Shown: positions 22,033-31,953, counted from the stretch's first letter. The stretch is DNA of 64,000 bases from Alteribacillus iranensis (GCF_900113025.1 NZ_FONT01000001.1:62001-126000), one strand, 5' to 3'. The notes: generated by a model from the sequence alone, not told the origin. A program made the numbers and translations.

Positions 22033-23094
22033 TTGATAAGGGAGAAGGAATGGGATTGGTTTCGACGTTTGTTAATCCTTATGATAGCACTATCTGTCTT
22101 ATATTTAATTAGTTTGTTAAAGCCTCTCTGGGTATATGTATTTACACTTGCGTGGAAGGTGTTGCTGCCCTTTATTGTGGCGGCCTTCATTTCTTATTTA
22201 CTGCACCCTCTCGTCACTCTTTTTCAACGAGCTCACATACCAAGATCCCTATCGATTTTACTAGTATATATTGTTTTTTTTGGAGGAGCTGGTTGGTTAT
22301 TTTGGTACTTTAGCCCAGTTCTGTACTTAGAGACGCAGAGGTTCATAAATCAGCTTCCTTATTACTTCAATCAGGCTTACATTCTGTTTTCAGACTTTCA
22401 TTATCAGCTCGACCATATGCCTCCCGCGGTCCATGATAGTATCGTCACGGCTCTCGAACAATTAGAAGTGAAGTTAACGAACAGTCTGAATGAGCTTATA
22501 AATAAATGGCGGAATATCATTGACATCATCGTATTGCTTCTATTACTTCCTTTCCTTGTCTTTTATTTACTAAAAGACGTACAGGCCATTGAACGACTCG
22601 TTAAGAAAATGATTCCGAAAAAATGGCAGGATGAAGGGGAATTATTAGGAGTAGCGACCGACCAAGCGTTAGGGGACTATATTCGAGGTCAATTTATGGT
22701 TGCGGGTTCGGTTGGTCTTTTGTCTCTCTTTGGACTTTGGTTTCTTGATATTCCAAATGCTATATTATTAGGGATTTTTATCGGAGTCACCGATATTATT
22801 CCGTATTTTGGCCCGATATTAGGCGCGGTACCAGCGTTAATGGTAGCAGCTTCCGTCTCGACAAATAAAATGATAGCTGTCCTTCTGCTGCTCCTAATTA
22901 TTCAACAGTTGGAGGGTAACTTCTTATCTCCTTACGTGGTAGGAAGGAATGTTCGCTTACATCCGCTAGTGATTGTTTTTGCTTTAATATTAGGTTTTGA
23001 AATAGCAGGCATCGTCGGCTTGCTTGTTGCTGTTCCTTTATTTGTCGTAGGAAATAATGTTTTTCATTCTTTTCGGGAGAGACAGGAAAATTAA
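22033..23094 (+). CDS. AI-2E family transporter (YrrI-like permease)
   Basis: A 353-residue permease with about seven hydrophobic segments and the family signature region PNAILLGIFIGVTDIIPYFG. The AI-2E family includes the TqsA autoinducer-2 exporter and Na+/H+ antiporters described in halophilic Bacillaceae, so the substrate is open. TTG at 22033 is preceded by AAGGGGGA. It sits where yrrI lies in B. subtilis, upstream of alaS. Confidence 0.85.
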   Translation: MIREKEWDWFRRLLILMIALSVLYLISLLKPLWVYVFTLAWKVLLPFIVAAFISYLLHPLVTLFQRAHIPRSLSILLVYIVFFGGAGWLFWYFSPVLYLETQRFINQLPYYFNQAYILFSDFHYQLDHMPPAVHDSIVTALEQLEVKLTNSLNELINKWRNIIDIIVLLLLLPFLVFYLLKDVQAIERLVKKMIPKKWQDEGELLGVATDQALGDYIRGQFMVAGSVGLLSLFGLWFLDIPNAILLGIFIGVTDIIPYFGPILGAVPALMVAASVSTNKMIAVLLLLLIIQQLEGNFLSPYVVGRNVRLHPLVIVFALILGFEIAGIVGLLVAVPLFVVGNNVFHSFRERQEN

Positions 23095-23108
23095 TATAGG
23101 AATAGGGT

Positions 23109-23135
23109 TTGACACGACAGTACTTTTTTTATAAT
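23109..23135 (+). promoter_or_regulatory. Probable sigma-A promoter of the alaS leader
   Basis: TTGACA at 23109-23114 and TATAAT at 23130-23135. Both hexamers are perfect but only 15 nt apart (16 if read as TTTGAC), shorter than the usual 17. Confidence 0.6.
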
Positions 23136-23141
23136 GTAAAA

Positions 23142-23418
23142 GAAAATACTATGGCGAAAGATATCCATTCTTCTACTATTTTAATAAGGTAAAACAGTGA
23201 TAGGAAAAGTATGTTGGGGCCCTCTGTACAGAGACTGTTTCCAAAGCTGAGAGGAAACGGCGGAGAAGTTCAACAGAAAGCTAGCCTGGAGTGCGGGTGA
23301 AAACCGCCGTCTACCTGCGTTAAAGGGATAAGTTGACAAGCAGTTAAGCCTGCTTGTAAACAGGGTGGTACCGCGAGTGAACCTCGTCCCTGACAGGGGA
23401 GGGGGTTTTTTGTATTGC
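23142..23418 (+). promoter_or_regulatory. alaS: T-box riboswitch upstream of alaS
   Basis: A tRNA-Ala-sensing leader. Stem I has the AGTA strand and the facing GAAAGCTA, giving specifier GCT (Ala) at 23280-23282 in the standard register. The T-box AGGGTGGTACCGCG lies near 23362-23375; TGGT pairs with an A discriminator, as in tRNA-Ala. A terminator (GTCCCTGACAGGGGA then a T run) spans about 23382-23417. Codon, discriminator base and downstream gene agree. Confidence 0.95.
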
Positions 23419-23488
23419 ACGTTACTTTATAGGAATTTGTTTTTATCGGTTCTGTAAAATTTGTTGGGTTCTTAATCATTTTTCTACG

Positions 23489-23679
23489 GGTTGGATGGCT
23501 CTCTAGGCTCGCTTGCCGCGGGCAACGCTTCAACTTCCTCGGCAGCGCACACCGCTGCCTGCGGGATTTTACTGCCACAGGATGTGGTGGCTTCTACGTT
23601 GCACACAGGACGTGTGCGATTTTAGTAGAAGTTCCTCTGTTGCTTTTCCCGCAGGCGTCTCACCTAATCGCCATCAACC
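23489..23679. repeat. MITE-like element with terminal inverted repeats in the alaS leader
   Basis: A 191-nt GC-rich element with imperfect terminal inverted repeats, GGTTGGATGGC at 23489-23499 and GCCATCAACC at 23670-23679. Its interior has palindromes such as GCACAC-aggac-GTGTGC. The sequence around CTCGCTTGCCGCGGGC, TTCCTCGGCAGCGC and CCCGCAGGCGTCTC resembles an intergenic repeat I recall from many Bacillaceae genomes. It separates the alaS T-box terminator from the alaS start, making a gap of about 370 nt. No real gene lies in it. Confidence 0.7.
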
Positions 23680-23785
23680 TTATTTAAGAAATGGAAGAAT
23701 CTAATCCTTTTCACCCCAACATTTTCTTTAGAACCTTTTTATCACGTTAAGTTGTTCATTTGTACAAAGTTGGAGGGAAAATACG

Positions 23786-26425
23786 ATGAAAAAATTAGCT
23801 TCTCAACAAGTAAGACAGATGTTTTTAGATTTTTTTAAAGAAAAAGGACATGCCATCGAACCCAGCGCTTCATTAGTACCACAGGATGATCCTACTTTGC
23901 TATGGATTAATAGTGGTGTTGCCACGTTAAAGAAGTATTTTGATGGCAGGGTAGTACCTGATAATCCACGTATAGTGAATGCGCAAAAATCCATTCGGAC
24001 GAACGATATTGACAATGTCGGAAAAACTGCGAGACATCATACCTTTTTTGAAATGCTTGGTAACTTTTCGATAGGCGACTATTTTAAAAAAGAAGCAATT
24101 GAATGGGCGTGGGAATTTTTGACAGATGAAAAATGGATTGGGTTTGATAAAGAGCGTCTGTCTGTCACGATTCATCCTGATGATGATGAAGCCTTTGATT
24201 TATGGAAAAACCTCGTAGGAGTACCAGAAAATCGAATTATACATCTAAAGGAAAATTTTTGGGACATAGGGGAAGGGCCAAGTGGTCCTAATACGGAGAT
24301 ATTTTACGACCGAGGACCGTCTTATGGGGACGATCCAAATGATCCGGAGTTGTTCCCAGGAGGAGAGAACGAAAGATATTTAGAAATATGGAATTTAGTA
24401 TTCTCTCAATATAACCATAATGCGGATGGTACTTATACACCACTTCCTAAGAAAAATATAGATACAGGAATGGGACTTGAACGAATCGTGTCAGTCATAC
24501 AAGATGCGAAAACGAATTACGATACAGATCTGTTTATACCCATCATAAAAAAAGTAGAAGACATATCAGAAGTTAAATATGGTTCGGAGGATAACAAAGA
24601 TGTGGCATTTAAGGTAATAGCCGACCATATCAGGACAGTTAGCTTTGCTATAGGGGATGGTGCCTTACCATCGAATGAAGGAAGAGGCTATGTATTAAGA
24701 AGGCTTCTTCGGCGTGCGGTACGGTATGCGAAACAGTTAGGGATTGAGCGTCCATTCATGTATGAATTAGTGCCAACAGTTGGTAATATAATGGAAGATT
24801 ACTACCCTGAAGTACAAAGGAAAGAAGCATTCATCCAGAAGGTAATAAAAAATGAAGAAGAACGTTTCCATGAGACGTTAAGTGATGGATTAGCTATTTT
24901 GTCACAAGTGATGGAGAAAGCTAAAGCAAATCGTGAAACCGTGATTTCCGGTAAAGATGTTTTTACTCTGTATGATACCTATGGATTTCCAGTCGACTTG
25001 ACAGAGGAATATGTGACAGAGCAAGGCTTTTCTATTGACCATGAAGCCTTTGAAAAGGAAATGCAGGCTCAAAGAGACAGGGCTAGAGCAGCTAGAAAAG
25101 ACGAAGGCTCCATGCAGGTTCAAAATACGATTCTCTCTGATATAACGGAAAACAGTGAGTTTGTAGGGTATGATCATTTGGAGACAGAGTCTAGCGTTGT
25201 AGTTATGATTCATGATCAAGAATTAGTGGACACCGTATCGGCTGGTATGACGGCACAAGTTATTTTGGATAAAACACCGTTTTATGCAGAAAGCGGGGGA
25301 CAAGTCGCAGATCAAGGAACGTTAAAAAGTGAGAAAGCAAACGCCAAAGTTATCGATGTGCAACGAGCTCCGAACGGACAGCATCTCCATACTATTGAGG
25401 TAATAGATGGGACCCTCAGAAAAGGGGCTGCAGTAAGGGCTCTGGTAGAAGAGAGCGGACGTGTTGATATTGTGAAAAACCATACTGCGACTCATTTATT
25501 ACACCAGGCATTAAAAGATGTATTGGGAGATCATGTAAACCAATCGGGTTCATTAGTCTCCGGTGATCGCTTACGCTTTGACTTTTCTCATTTTGGACAA
25601 GTGAAAGAAGAAGAAATATATGAAATTGAGACCATTGTCAATGAAAAAGTATGGCGCGCTATCCCGGTTGTTATTGAGGAGAAGAAATTAGAGGAAGCAA
25701 AAGCGATGGGGGCTACAGCTCTGTTTGGTGAAAAATATGGGGATGATGTCCGTGTCGTACAAGTAGGTGATTATAGTATTGAACTATGCGGCGGTTGCCA
25801 CGTGAGGAACACAGCAGAGATCGGAATGTTTAAAATAGTAACGGAGGCTGGAATAGGTGCGGGTATCCGCAGAATAGAAGCGGTTACAGGGAAACAAGCT
25901 TATGAATATATGAATGATCAACTTGAATTATTGAAAGAAGCAGGGGAAAAACTAAAAGTAAAATCAGTACAAGAAGTACCGAATCGTGTGGATGCATTGC
26001 AGCGACAACTTCGGGAAGTTCAGCAGGAAAATGAGTCTCTTGCAGCGAAACTTGGTAATATAGAAGCAAAAAATCTTTCCGCTGAAGTGGAAGAAGTAGA
26101 AGGGATAAAGCTCATTGCAAGAGAAATAGAAGCAGCTGACATGGATGCCCTTCGTAACACAGTGGATGAATTAAAACAGCAGATTGGCTCTGGAATTGTT
26201 GTACTTGGCACGGTGAATAACGGAAAAGTAAACCTCGCGGCAGGAGTGACAAAAGATCTCATAGAAAAAGGCTACAAAGCAGGAGATATCGTGAAAGAGG
26301 CTGCCTCCATTTGCGGAGGAGGCGGTGGTGGCCGTCCTGACATGGCCCAAGCTGGCGGGAAAAATGCAGATAAGCTACCTGAAGCTTTGAGTTCCGTGAA
26401 GGATATGATAAAATCCATTTCCTAA
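23786..26425 (+). CDS. alaS: Alanyl-tRNA synthetase
   Basis: AlaRS, 879 residues, complete. It has the class II catalytic core ([20 protein letters not shown] near residues 75-94), the editing domain with [11 protein letters not shown] near residue 568 and CGGCHVRNT near 670, a coiled coil near 720-770 and the C-Ala DHHA1 domain ([16 protein letters not shown] near 852). AAAGTTGGAGGG precedes the ATG. Expression should depend on read-through of the T-box terminator nearly 370 nt upstream. Confidence 0.97.
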   Translation: MKKLASQQVRQMFLDFFKEKGHAIEPSASLVPQDDPTLLWINSGVATLKKYFDGRVVPDNPRIVNAQKSIRTNDIDNVGKTARHHTFFEMLGNFSIGDYFKKEAIEWAWEFLTDEKWIGFDKERLSVTIHPDDDEAFDLWKNLVGVPENRIIHLKENFWDIGEGPSGPNTEIFYDRGPSYGDDPNDPELFPGGENERYLEIWNLVFSQYNHNADGTYTPLPKKNIDTGMGLERIVSVIQDAKTNYDTDLFIPIIKKVEDISEVKYGSEDNKDVAFKVIADHIRTVSFAIGDGALPSNEGRGYVLRRLLRRAVRYAKQLGIERPFMYELVPTVGNIMEDYYPEVQRKEAFIQKVIKNEEERFHETLSDGLAILSQVMEKAKANRETVISGKDVFTLYDTYGFPVDLTEEYVTEQGFSIDHEAFEKEMQAQRDRARAARKDEGSMQVQNTILSDITENSEFVGYDHLETESSVVVMIHDQELVDTVSAGMTAQVILDKTPFYAESGGQVADQGTLKSEKANAKVIDVQRAPNGQHLHTIEVIDGTLRKGAAVRALVEESGRVDIVKNHTATHLLHQALKDVLGDHVNQSGSLVSGDRLRFDFSHFGQVKEEEIYEIETIVNEKVWRAIPVVIEEKKLEEAKAMGATALFGEKYGDDVRVVQVGDYSIELCGGCHVRNTAEIGMFKIVTEAGIGAGIRRIEAVTGKQAYEYMNDQLELLKEAGEKLKVKSVQEVPNRVDALQRQLREVQQENESLAAKLGNIEAKNLSAEVEEVEGIKLIAREIEAADMDALRNTVDELKQQIGSGIVVLGTVNNGKVNLAAGVTKDLIEKGYKAGDIVKEAASICGGGGGGRPDMAQAGGKNADKLPEALSSVKDMIKSIS

Positions 26426-26513
26426 TAGGAATAATTGATGTACAATAAGGGCAAGATGTGGAAAGTAATGGCGGTTCTTTTCCTTCATTCGCTCACTTGA
26501 GGAGGTGTATGGG

Positions 26514-26786
26514 ATGGGTTCTAACGACAACACTATGAAATTTAATGTTCAAGAAGAAAACGTAGCTGCTAATGCTCAAGAAGTGATGTTTACCGTTTAC
26601 GATGCACTTGAAGAAAAAGGATACAATCCTATAAATCAGATTGTAGGCTACTTGTTGTCCGGTGATCCTGCATACATTCCCAGACATAGAGAAGCACGTA
26701 CGCTGATTCGAAAATTGGAAAGGGATGAACTCATTGAGGAATTAGTGAGGTCATACCTAAAGCGTAATGGGAAGGATCATGGATGA
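26514..26786 (+). CDS. ireB: IreB family regulatory phosphoprotein
   Basis: A 90-residue member of the former DUF965 family (YrzL in B. subtilis). The Enterococcus homologue IreB is phosphorylated by the Ser/Thr kinase IreK and tunes cephalosporin tolerance. The core [20 protein letters not shown] and [20 protein letters not shown] is strongly conserved; Thr residues lie in the N-terminal NDNTMKFN stretch. ATG 26514 follows GGAGGTG. Its end overlaps ruvX by 4 nt. Confidence 0.9.
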   Translation: MGSNDNTMKFNVQEENVAANAQEVMFTVYDALEEKGYNPINQIVGYLLSGDPAYIPRHREARTLIRKLERDELIEELVRSYLKRNGKDHG

Positions 26787-27211
26787 AAATTTTAGCGTTG
26801 GATGTAGGAATGAAAAGAATCGGTGTCGCTGTTTCTGATGAATTAGGATGGACGGCCCAAGGGCTTGAAACAATTCATGTGAAAGGTGATTCACCGCTTG
26901 AAGCATTTGGCAGGATTAACGAATTAATGAAAGAACAAAGCACTGATGAAATTGTAATCGGTCTGCCTAAAAACATGGATGGAACCATTGGCCCGCGTGG
27001 AGAACAATGTCAAGAATTTGCTGCTCAATTAGAAAGCGAACTAGGTGCGACCGTTCACATGTACGATGAGAGATTGACGACACAAGCAGCAGAGCGAACA
27101 TTAATCGAAGCGGATGTGAGCAGGAAAAAACGCAAAAAAGTCGTGGATAAAATGGCAGCTGTCATGATTCTTCAAGGCTTTCTTGAACAAAATCAGTCTA
27201 AGATGAAGTAA
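26783..27211 (+). CDS. ruvX: Putative pre-16S rRNA nuclease (YqgF/RuvX family)
   Basis: A 142-residue RNase H-fold protein. The catalytic acidic residues are in [24 protein letters not shown] and the C-terminal [10 protein letters not shown]. The family processes the 5' end of 16S rRNA and was once called a Holliday junction resolvase. It overlaps ireB by ATGA and is followed 14 nt later by yrzB. Confidence 0.93.
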   Translation: MKILALDVGMKRIGVAVSDELGWTAQGLETIHVKGDSPLEAFGRINELMKEQSTDEIVIGLPKNMDGTIGPRGEQCQEFAAQLESELGATVHMYDERLTTQAAERTLIEADVSRKKRKKVVDKMAAVMILQGFLEQNQSKMK

Positions 27212-27225
27212 CGGAGGGTGAATCG

Positions 27226-27513
27226 ATGGCTCAGGAAGAAAATGAAAGAATTGTCATTCCAGATGAGGAAGGCAACGAGCACCTCTTTGATGTGTTATTT
27301 ACATTTGATGTGGATGAGACCGGAAAATCGTATATTGTCCTAACGGAAGCAGGAGAAGAGGAAAACGAAGAAGAAACAGAAGTATTTGCTTTTCGTTTTG
27401 AAGATGATGGAGAAGAGGACTCGGACATTTCCTTATTTCCAATCGAGACAGACGAAGAATGGGACATGGTAGAAGAGATGGTAGAGACATTCAGTGCAGG
27501 AGAAATGGAATGA
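27226..27513 (+). CDS. yrzB: DUF1292 protein YrzB
   Basis: A 95-residue, extremely acidic protein. DUF1292 proteins follow ireB-ruvX in most Bacilli; their function is unknown. The pattern is a small beta-rich domain (HLFDVLFTFDVDETGKSYIV) and a Glu/Asp-rich tail ending EEWDMVEEM. ACGGAGGGTGA precedes the ATG. A terminator follows at 27549. Confidence 0.88.
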   Translation: MAQEENERIVIPDEEGNEHLFDVLFTFDVDETGKSYIVLTEAGEEENEEETEVFAFRFEDDGEEDSDISLFPIETDEEWDMVEEMVETFSAGEME

Positions 27514-27548
27514 TCCCGGCATATGCGCTGGAATAATGAATGGATATT

Positions 27549-27583
27549 GCCATTAAAGGGGAAATCTCTTTAATGGCTTTATT
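27549..27583 (+). terminator. Terminator after ireB-ruvX-yrzB
   Basis: GCCATTAAAG...CTTTAATGGC hairpin followed by TTTATTT. Confidence 0.7.
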
Positions 27584-27693
27584 TCTGTTAAGGATAGGAA
27601 GCTCTCTCACGTATGTTCTAAGATAGGAATATATAACTTACGATTCGATGAAATATTGTATAATATAGACGGTATAGGGGAAAGGAGGGCTTT

Positions 27694-28821
27694 ATGTCAG
27701 AGAATCAATCCAATGACACGTTTCATGAAAGAGCGAGACAAGCAAAAGTTGTTAGAAAAGTAGTTGCTATTATTATTAGTGTACTTGTATTAGTAGTTAT
27801 TGTTGTAGGTGTAGGTGGTTATTTATACATACATTCTGCGTTACAGCCGGTTGATGAAGAAAGCGAGCAAACGGTAACAGTAGATATTCCGATAGGCTCA
27901 AGTCCCGCTTCGATTGGTGAATTGCTTGAAGAAAAAGAAATTATTAGAAATGGTACAATTTTTAGGTATTATGTTACGTATAAAAATGAACAAGGACTTC
28001 AAGCAGGAGAGTATGAATTGTCCCCATCCATGGAAATAGATGAAATTATCCAGTCCTTAAAAGAAGGAAAGGTCATCCAAGAAGCGGAACTCACATTTAC
28101 GATCCCTGAAGGAACTTGGTTGGAAGGTATTGTAGAGACCATCGCAGAATCATCCTCTTACGAAGAAGAGGATATTATGGAATTGTTGAACGATCCTTCT
28201 TATTTGGAAAAATTAATAGATAAATATGACTTTATAAACGAAGCCATATTAAAAGACGATATTCGCTATCCGTTAGAAGGATATATATTTCCGGCCAGGT
28301 ATGATTATTATGAAGAAAACACTGAGCTGCCGGCTATAATAGAAAAAATGATAGAGCGTATGGAAAGTGAGTTAAAGCCTTTATCTGAGGAACTGGAAGA
28401 ATCGGATTTATCGGTTCATGAGCTTCTTACACTGGCTTCTATCGTGGAAAGAGAAGCGCGAAATGAGGAAGATCGTCCTATCATTGCTGGTGTCCTTTTC
28501 AATCGACTGGAAGAGGGTATGAGGTTAGAAGTTGATCCTACGGTTGCATATGCAATTGGGGAACACCGCTATATGACATCCTATGAGGATTTAGAAGCAG
28601 AATCACCATATAACACCTACCGTTATGAAGGAATGCCTCCTGGCCCCATAGCAAGCCCAGGTCTACCTTCTATAGAGGCAGTGTTAACCCCAGATGATAA
28701 TGAGTATCTATACTTTTATGCTCGCCCGAATGGAGAAGTCATTTACAACAAAGAGTATGAAGATCATGTAGAGATCCAGGAGAAATATAGAAGTGAATGG
28801 GAAGAAGGTATGGATAATTAA
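27694..28821 (+). CDS. mltG: Endolytic transglycosylase MltG
   Basis: A membrane-anchored lytic transglycosylase that cleaves nascent glycan strands. The 375 residues have a short cytoplasmic head, one membrane helix at about residues 22-46 and the YceG domain. The catalytic Glu is expected in LASIVEREARNE near residue 253, followed by IIAGVLFNRL. The TATAAT at 27659-27664 lies just upstream, and GGAAAGGAGGG gives a strong start. Confidence 0.93.
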   Translation: MSENQSNDTFHERARQAKVVRKVVAIIISVLVLVVIVVGVGGYLYIHSALQPVDEESEQTVTVDIPIGSSPASIGELLEEKEIIRNGTIFRYYVTYKNEQGLQAGEYELSPSMEIDEIIQSLKEGKVIQEAELTFTIPEGTWLEGIVETIAESSSYEEEDIMELLNDPSYLEKLIDKYDFINEAILKDDIRYPLEGYIFPARYDYYEENTELPAIIEKMIERMESELKPLSEELEESDLSVHELLTLASIVEREARNEEDRPIIAGVLFNRLEEGMRLEVDPTVAYAIGEHRYMTSYEDLEAESPYNTYRYEGMPPGPIASPGLPSIEAVLTPDDNEYLYFYARPNGEVIYNKEYEDHVEIQEKYRSEWEEGMDN

Positions 28822-28835
28822 CAGGAGATTGATAT

Positions 28836-29477
28836 ATGTATAATCAGGAAGAATTGAAAAAGTATCTTCAATACATGAACCAGGAAAGCAACCCTCTGTT
28901 CTTAGCGATGGAAGCATACGCCGCGGAAAATAAAATTCCTATTATGGAAAAAGAGGCGTTAGATGTGATGCTTCAACTATTACAACTCCATAATAGCAAG
29001 CGAATTCTCGAAATTGGGACGGCTATTGGGTATTCTGCTTTAAAAATGGCTTCTGCTCTACCTGATGCCCATGTTGTTTCCCTAGAAAGGGACGCGGCTC
29101 GCTATGAAAAAGCCCAGGAGTTCCGACACCAAACGTCTTTAAGTAATCAAACAACATTTTATTTAACAGATGCCTTGGAAAATGAACTTATGTTTGAAAA
29201 TAACCAGGAGTTTGATGTATTATTTATTGATGCAGCGAAGGGAAAAAATAAAGAATTTCTCACAAAGTATTTACCTTTGCTCACAGAAAATGCCCTCGTT
29301 ATTACGGATAACGTATTTTTCAAAGGAATGGTGGCCGGAGGAGTGGAGATTCCAAAAAGATTCCTTCCGATGGTAAGGAAATTAAGGGATTATAATGAAT
29401 GGTTGAGAAATCACGAGGAGTTCCAAACCCGCTTTCTAGCGGTTGGTGATGGCATAGCAGTCAGCAAAAAAATATAG
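28836..29477 (+). CDS. trmR: tRNA 5-hydroxyuridine methyltransferase TrmR
   Basis: A 213-residue class I SAM-dependent O-methyltransferase. In B. subtilis the homologue TrmR (YrrM) converts 5-hydroxyuridine at tRNA position 34 to 5-methoxyuridine. The SAM motif is RILEIGTAIGYSALKMA near residues 54-70; the metal and substrate site is FDVLFIDAAKGKNKEF and VITDNVFFKGMV. It lies 14 nt after mltG. The two U32 peptidase genes (yrrN, yrrO/trhP) and udk that follow it in B. subtilis are missing here. Confidence 0.87.
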   Translation: MYNQEELKKYLQYMNQESNPLFLAMEAYAAENKIPIMEKEALDVMLQLLQLHNSKRILEIGTAIGYSALKMASALPDAHVVSLERDAARYEKAQEFRHQTSLSNQTTFYLTDALENELMFENNQEFDVLFIDAAKGKNKEFLTKYLPLLTENALVITDNVFFKGMVAGGVEIPKRFLPMVRKLRDYNEWLRNHEEFQTRFLAVGDGIAVSKKI

Positions 29478-29563
29478 CATGCATGTACCAGTAGTTTTGG
29501 TCATAGTTTAAAAATGACAAAGGACGAACTGGCAGCACTTAGAAAAAGAGGAGTGGCGATAAA

Positions 29564-30040
29564 ATGGCAGAAGAAAAACAACATTACATGACAGAAGATG
29601 GGAAAAAGAAGTTAGAAGAGGAGCTTGAGTACTTAAAAACAGAACGACGTCAAGAGGTTGTAGAACGTATTAAGATAGCAAGAAGTTTTGGTGATCTCTC
29701 GGAGAACTCCGAATACGATGCGGCGAAAGATGAGCAAGCATTCGTAGAAGGACGCATTAGTCAAATCGAAAAAATGTTAAAAAATGCTTCTATTATTGAA
29801 GAAGACAACACGAATAATACGGAAGTGGCTTTAGGAAAATCTGTAAAGTTTAAAGAGTTACCTGACGGGGAAGAGGAAGAGTATACCATTGTGGGAAGTG
29901 CAGAATCCGATCCTCTAGAAGGTAAAATTTCCAATGACTCACCGATGGCTAAGTCTCTCCTTGGACGACAAGTAGGAGAGTTGGTTACCGTGAGTACACC
30001 TGGTGGAGATATTGAAGTGGAAATCATGGAAGTCAAGTAA
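29564..30040 (+). CDS. greA: Transcription elongation factor GreA
   Basis: GreA rescues backtracked RNA polymerase by stimulating transcript cleavage. The 158 residues form an N-terminal coiled coil with the acidic tip [20 protein letters not shown] near residues 44-63 and a C-terminal FKBP-like domain ending [27 protein letters not shown] precedes the ATG. A strong terminator follows. Confidence 0.96.
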   Translation: MAEEKQHYMTEDGKKKLEEELEYLKTERRQEVVERIKIARSFGDLSENSEYDAAKDEQAFVEGRISQIEKMLKNASIIEEDNTNNTEVALGKSVKFKELPDGEEEEYTIVGSAESDPLEGKISNDSPMAKSLLGRQVGELVTVSTPGGDIEVEIMEVK

Positions 30041-30057
30041 CGTTTGAAAACGAGCGA

Positions 30058-30093
30058 GAAACAAGCAGCTCTCCTGGATGCTGCTTGTTTTTC
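30058..30093 (+). terminator. Terminator after greA
   Basis: AAACAAGCAGC...GCTGCTTGTTTTT, a canonical intrinsic terminator directly after greA. Confidence 0.88.
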
Positions 30094-30094
30094 A

Positions 30095-30340
30095 TTTACA
30101 TATTAAGTGTGAGACAAACTGTAGACAGCCTCGTTTCAATAAGAGCTTCCTAAGTGCGCAAACACCGTTAATTAACCTTACAGCTATGTTATGAAGCACA
30201 TGCGCAAAACGGTAGGACTTTTGAAATTTTTAAAAGCAGCTTATACCATTTAATTGTTATGTGAAATCTTAAAAATCGTTACTTTTTTGCTCTGTTTCCT
30301 TCCAATCCACTATATTATAATAAAGAAGAATCGATATTGG
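30095..30340. other. Intergenic stretch between greA and yrrS
   Basis: No gene is seen. It holds TGCGCAAACACCGTT and TGCGCAAAACGGT, two related words about 45 nt apart with inverted ends, and near 30311-30321 an AT-rich TATATTATAAT that may be the yrrS promoter minus-10 region. Confidence 0.5.
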
Positions 30341-30362
30341 AGCAGATGGCAGGTGAATACGT

Positions 30363-31046
30363 ATGAAGGATAACAATGAATTTGGCGAGAAAACGCGATA
30401 TGACATGAGAAGAAAAAGAAACATGAACCGAATTCTTAACATTTCAATCGTTGTGGTAGGAGGTCTTATTTTATTTTTTGCTGCCCAACTCTTCTTTACT
30501 GGTGAGGATCAAGCAAGCGAAGAAGACCAAATGAACGATAGTCAAGAGGAGACTGAACCAGCAAATGAGGAGGATTCCATAGCGGGTCCTGATAATCAAC
30601 CTGACAACGAAAATACGAATGTAGAAAATGAGACAAACGAACAAGATGCGCAGCAAGAGGAATCTCAAAACGAAAACTCGAATGAGACAAGTGAAGACGA
30701 GCAACAAGATGAAGAATCGAACAATGAGTCCGATGTAGGTGACCCGACAGGAGAAGGCAAATGGGAACCTGTTGGGACAGAACAATCAGGAGCATATCAA
30801 CCTGACTTTTCAAAAGGAAGTCAAAATTGGAACGAGATGGAAAACGCTCTTCAATATGCTACTGGTTTGAATGAAAACAACATGATTATTTGGTGGTTGG
30901 AAAACGGCGGTGGAAATGTAGCTATAGGGACAGTGAGTGATCATCAGAACCAGTCTCGACCATATGAAGTAACAATGGAGTTCGTGGAGAATGAAGGATG
31001 GAAACCGACAAAGGTAGAGGTATTAGACTCCAATCCTTATCGGTAA
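30363..31046 (+). CDS. yrrS: YrrS family (DUF1510) membrane-anchored protein
   Basis: A 227-residue protein with a basic head (MRRKRNMNRI), one membrane helix at about residues 25-43, a long Asp/Glu/Asn/Gln-rich linker (about 48-130) and a C-terminal DUF1510 domain starting near GEGKWEPVGT. In B. subtilis YrrS is next to the sporulation penicillin-binding protein gene pbpI; that gene is not here. The acidic linker suits an external anchored protein in a high-salt organism. Function unknown. Confidence 0.85.
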   Translation: MKDNNEFGEKTRYDMRRKRNMNRILNISIVVVGGLILFFAAQLFFTGEDQASEEDQMNDSQEETEPANEEDSIAGPDNQPDNENTNVENETNEQDAQQEESQNENSNETSEDEQQDEESNNESDVGDPTGEGKWEPVGTEQSGAYQPDFSKGSQNWNEMENALQYATGLNENNMIIWWLENGGGNVAIGTVSDHQNQSRPYEVTMEFVENEGWKPTKVEVLDSNPYR

Positions 31047-31085
31047 TGACTAGAAGAAATACAGGATAAGAAAGGAATCATAGAC

Positions 31086-31781
31086 ATGAAAATAGGAATA
31101 ATTGGCGCAATGGATAAAGAAGTAGAGTTATTAAAATCCAAGCTCGATGACAGAAAAGATGAAGAAATAGGAGGATGCTATTTTCACTCCGGTACTCTTC
31201 AAGGTCAGGAAGCAGTGCTTGTAAAATCAGGTATAGGGAAAGTGAATGCAGCAATCAGCACTGCTCTCCTATTACATCAATACAAAACGGATGCTGTTAT
31301 TAATACCGGATCTGCAGGGGGACTAGACCCTGAACTGGAAGTTGGTGATGTGGTGATCTCAAATGAAGTCAGGTACAATGACGTGGATGCGACGGTGTTT
31401 GGGTATGAATATGGGCAAGTTCCACAGCTCCCTGCGAAGTTTCCTGCTGATAAGGAATTGCTGGATGTAGCATTAACATGTGCTCAGAATGGAACGGTTC
31501 ATGCAACAGAAGGACTTATTCTTTCTGGAGACTCCTTTATGAGTGATGAAAAGAGAATAGATTTTTTGAAAAATACCTTCACAGAACCTCGGTGCGCTGA
31601 AATGGAGGCAGGGGCTATTGCTCAGGTCTGTTACCGTTTTGACCAGCCATTCGTTATAATTCGTGCCCTCAGCGATATAGCAGGAAAAGAAGCAAAAGAG
31701 ACATATGATCAGTTTTTAGAAAAAGCCTCTGTCCACTCCGCTAATTTAGTGTTGGCTATGATTGATAAATTGCATTCCTAA
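31086..31781 (+). CDS. mtnN: 5'-methylthioadenosine/S-adenosylhomocysteine nucleosidase
   Basis: MtnN (Pfs) cleaves MTA and SAH, detoxifying SAM by-products and feeding methionine recycling and AI-2 synthesis. The 231 residues have the N-terminal GIIGAMDKEVELL with its catalytic-site Glu, the ribose-binding EMEAGAIAQVCYR and the catalytic Asp in IIRALSDIAGKEA. AAGAAAGGAA precedes the ATG. The mccA-mccB genes that follow it in B. subtilis are absent. Confidence 0.95.
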   Translation: MKIGIIGAMDKEVELLKSKLDDRKDEEIGGCYFHSGTLQGQEAVLVKSGIGKVNAAISTALLLHQYKTDAVINTGSAGGLDPELEVGDVVISNEVRYNDVDATVFGYEYGQVPQLPAKFPADKELLDVALTCAQNGTVHATEGLILSGDSFMSDEKRIDFLKNTFTEPRCAEMEAGAIAQVCYRFDQPFVIIRALSDIAGKEAKETYDQFLEKASVHSANLVLAMIDKLHS

Positions 31782-31889
31782 GTTGAAACGCGCTTGTTCA
31801 TAGTAACAAGACGTTACAACATGTGCCAAATAGAAGGGTGTTTGAATAACGTTTCCTCTTCTTGCTGGATTATTTCATCGTATATTATA

Positions 31890-31953
31890 TAAAAATCGCC
31901 GCTATCGTATGAGGATGTGCTATTCCTACCTATACGAAAGCTGGCGATTTTTA
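31890..31953. terminator. Terminator between mtnN and the Nudix gene
   Basis: Outer arms AAAAATCGCC and GGCGATTTTT with an inner TCGTAT/ATACGA pairing. A and T runs flank both sides, so it can act for the two convergent genes. Confidence 0.75.

Noticed and set aside
23270-23704. Several frames across the alaS leader
   Set aside because: They overlap the T-box and the inverted-repeat element; composition follows RNA structure, not codons.
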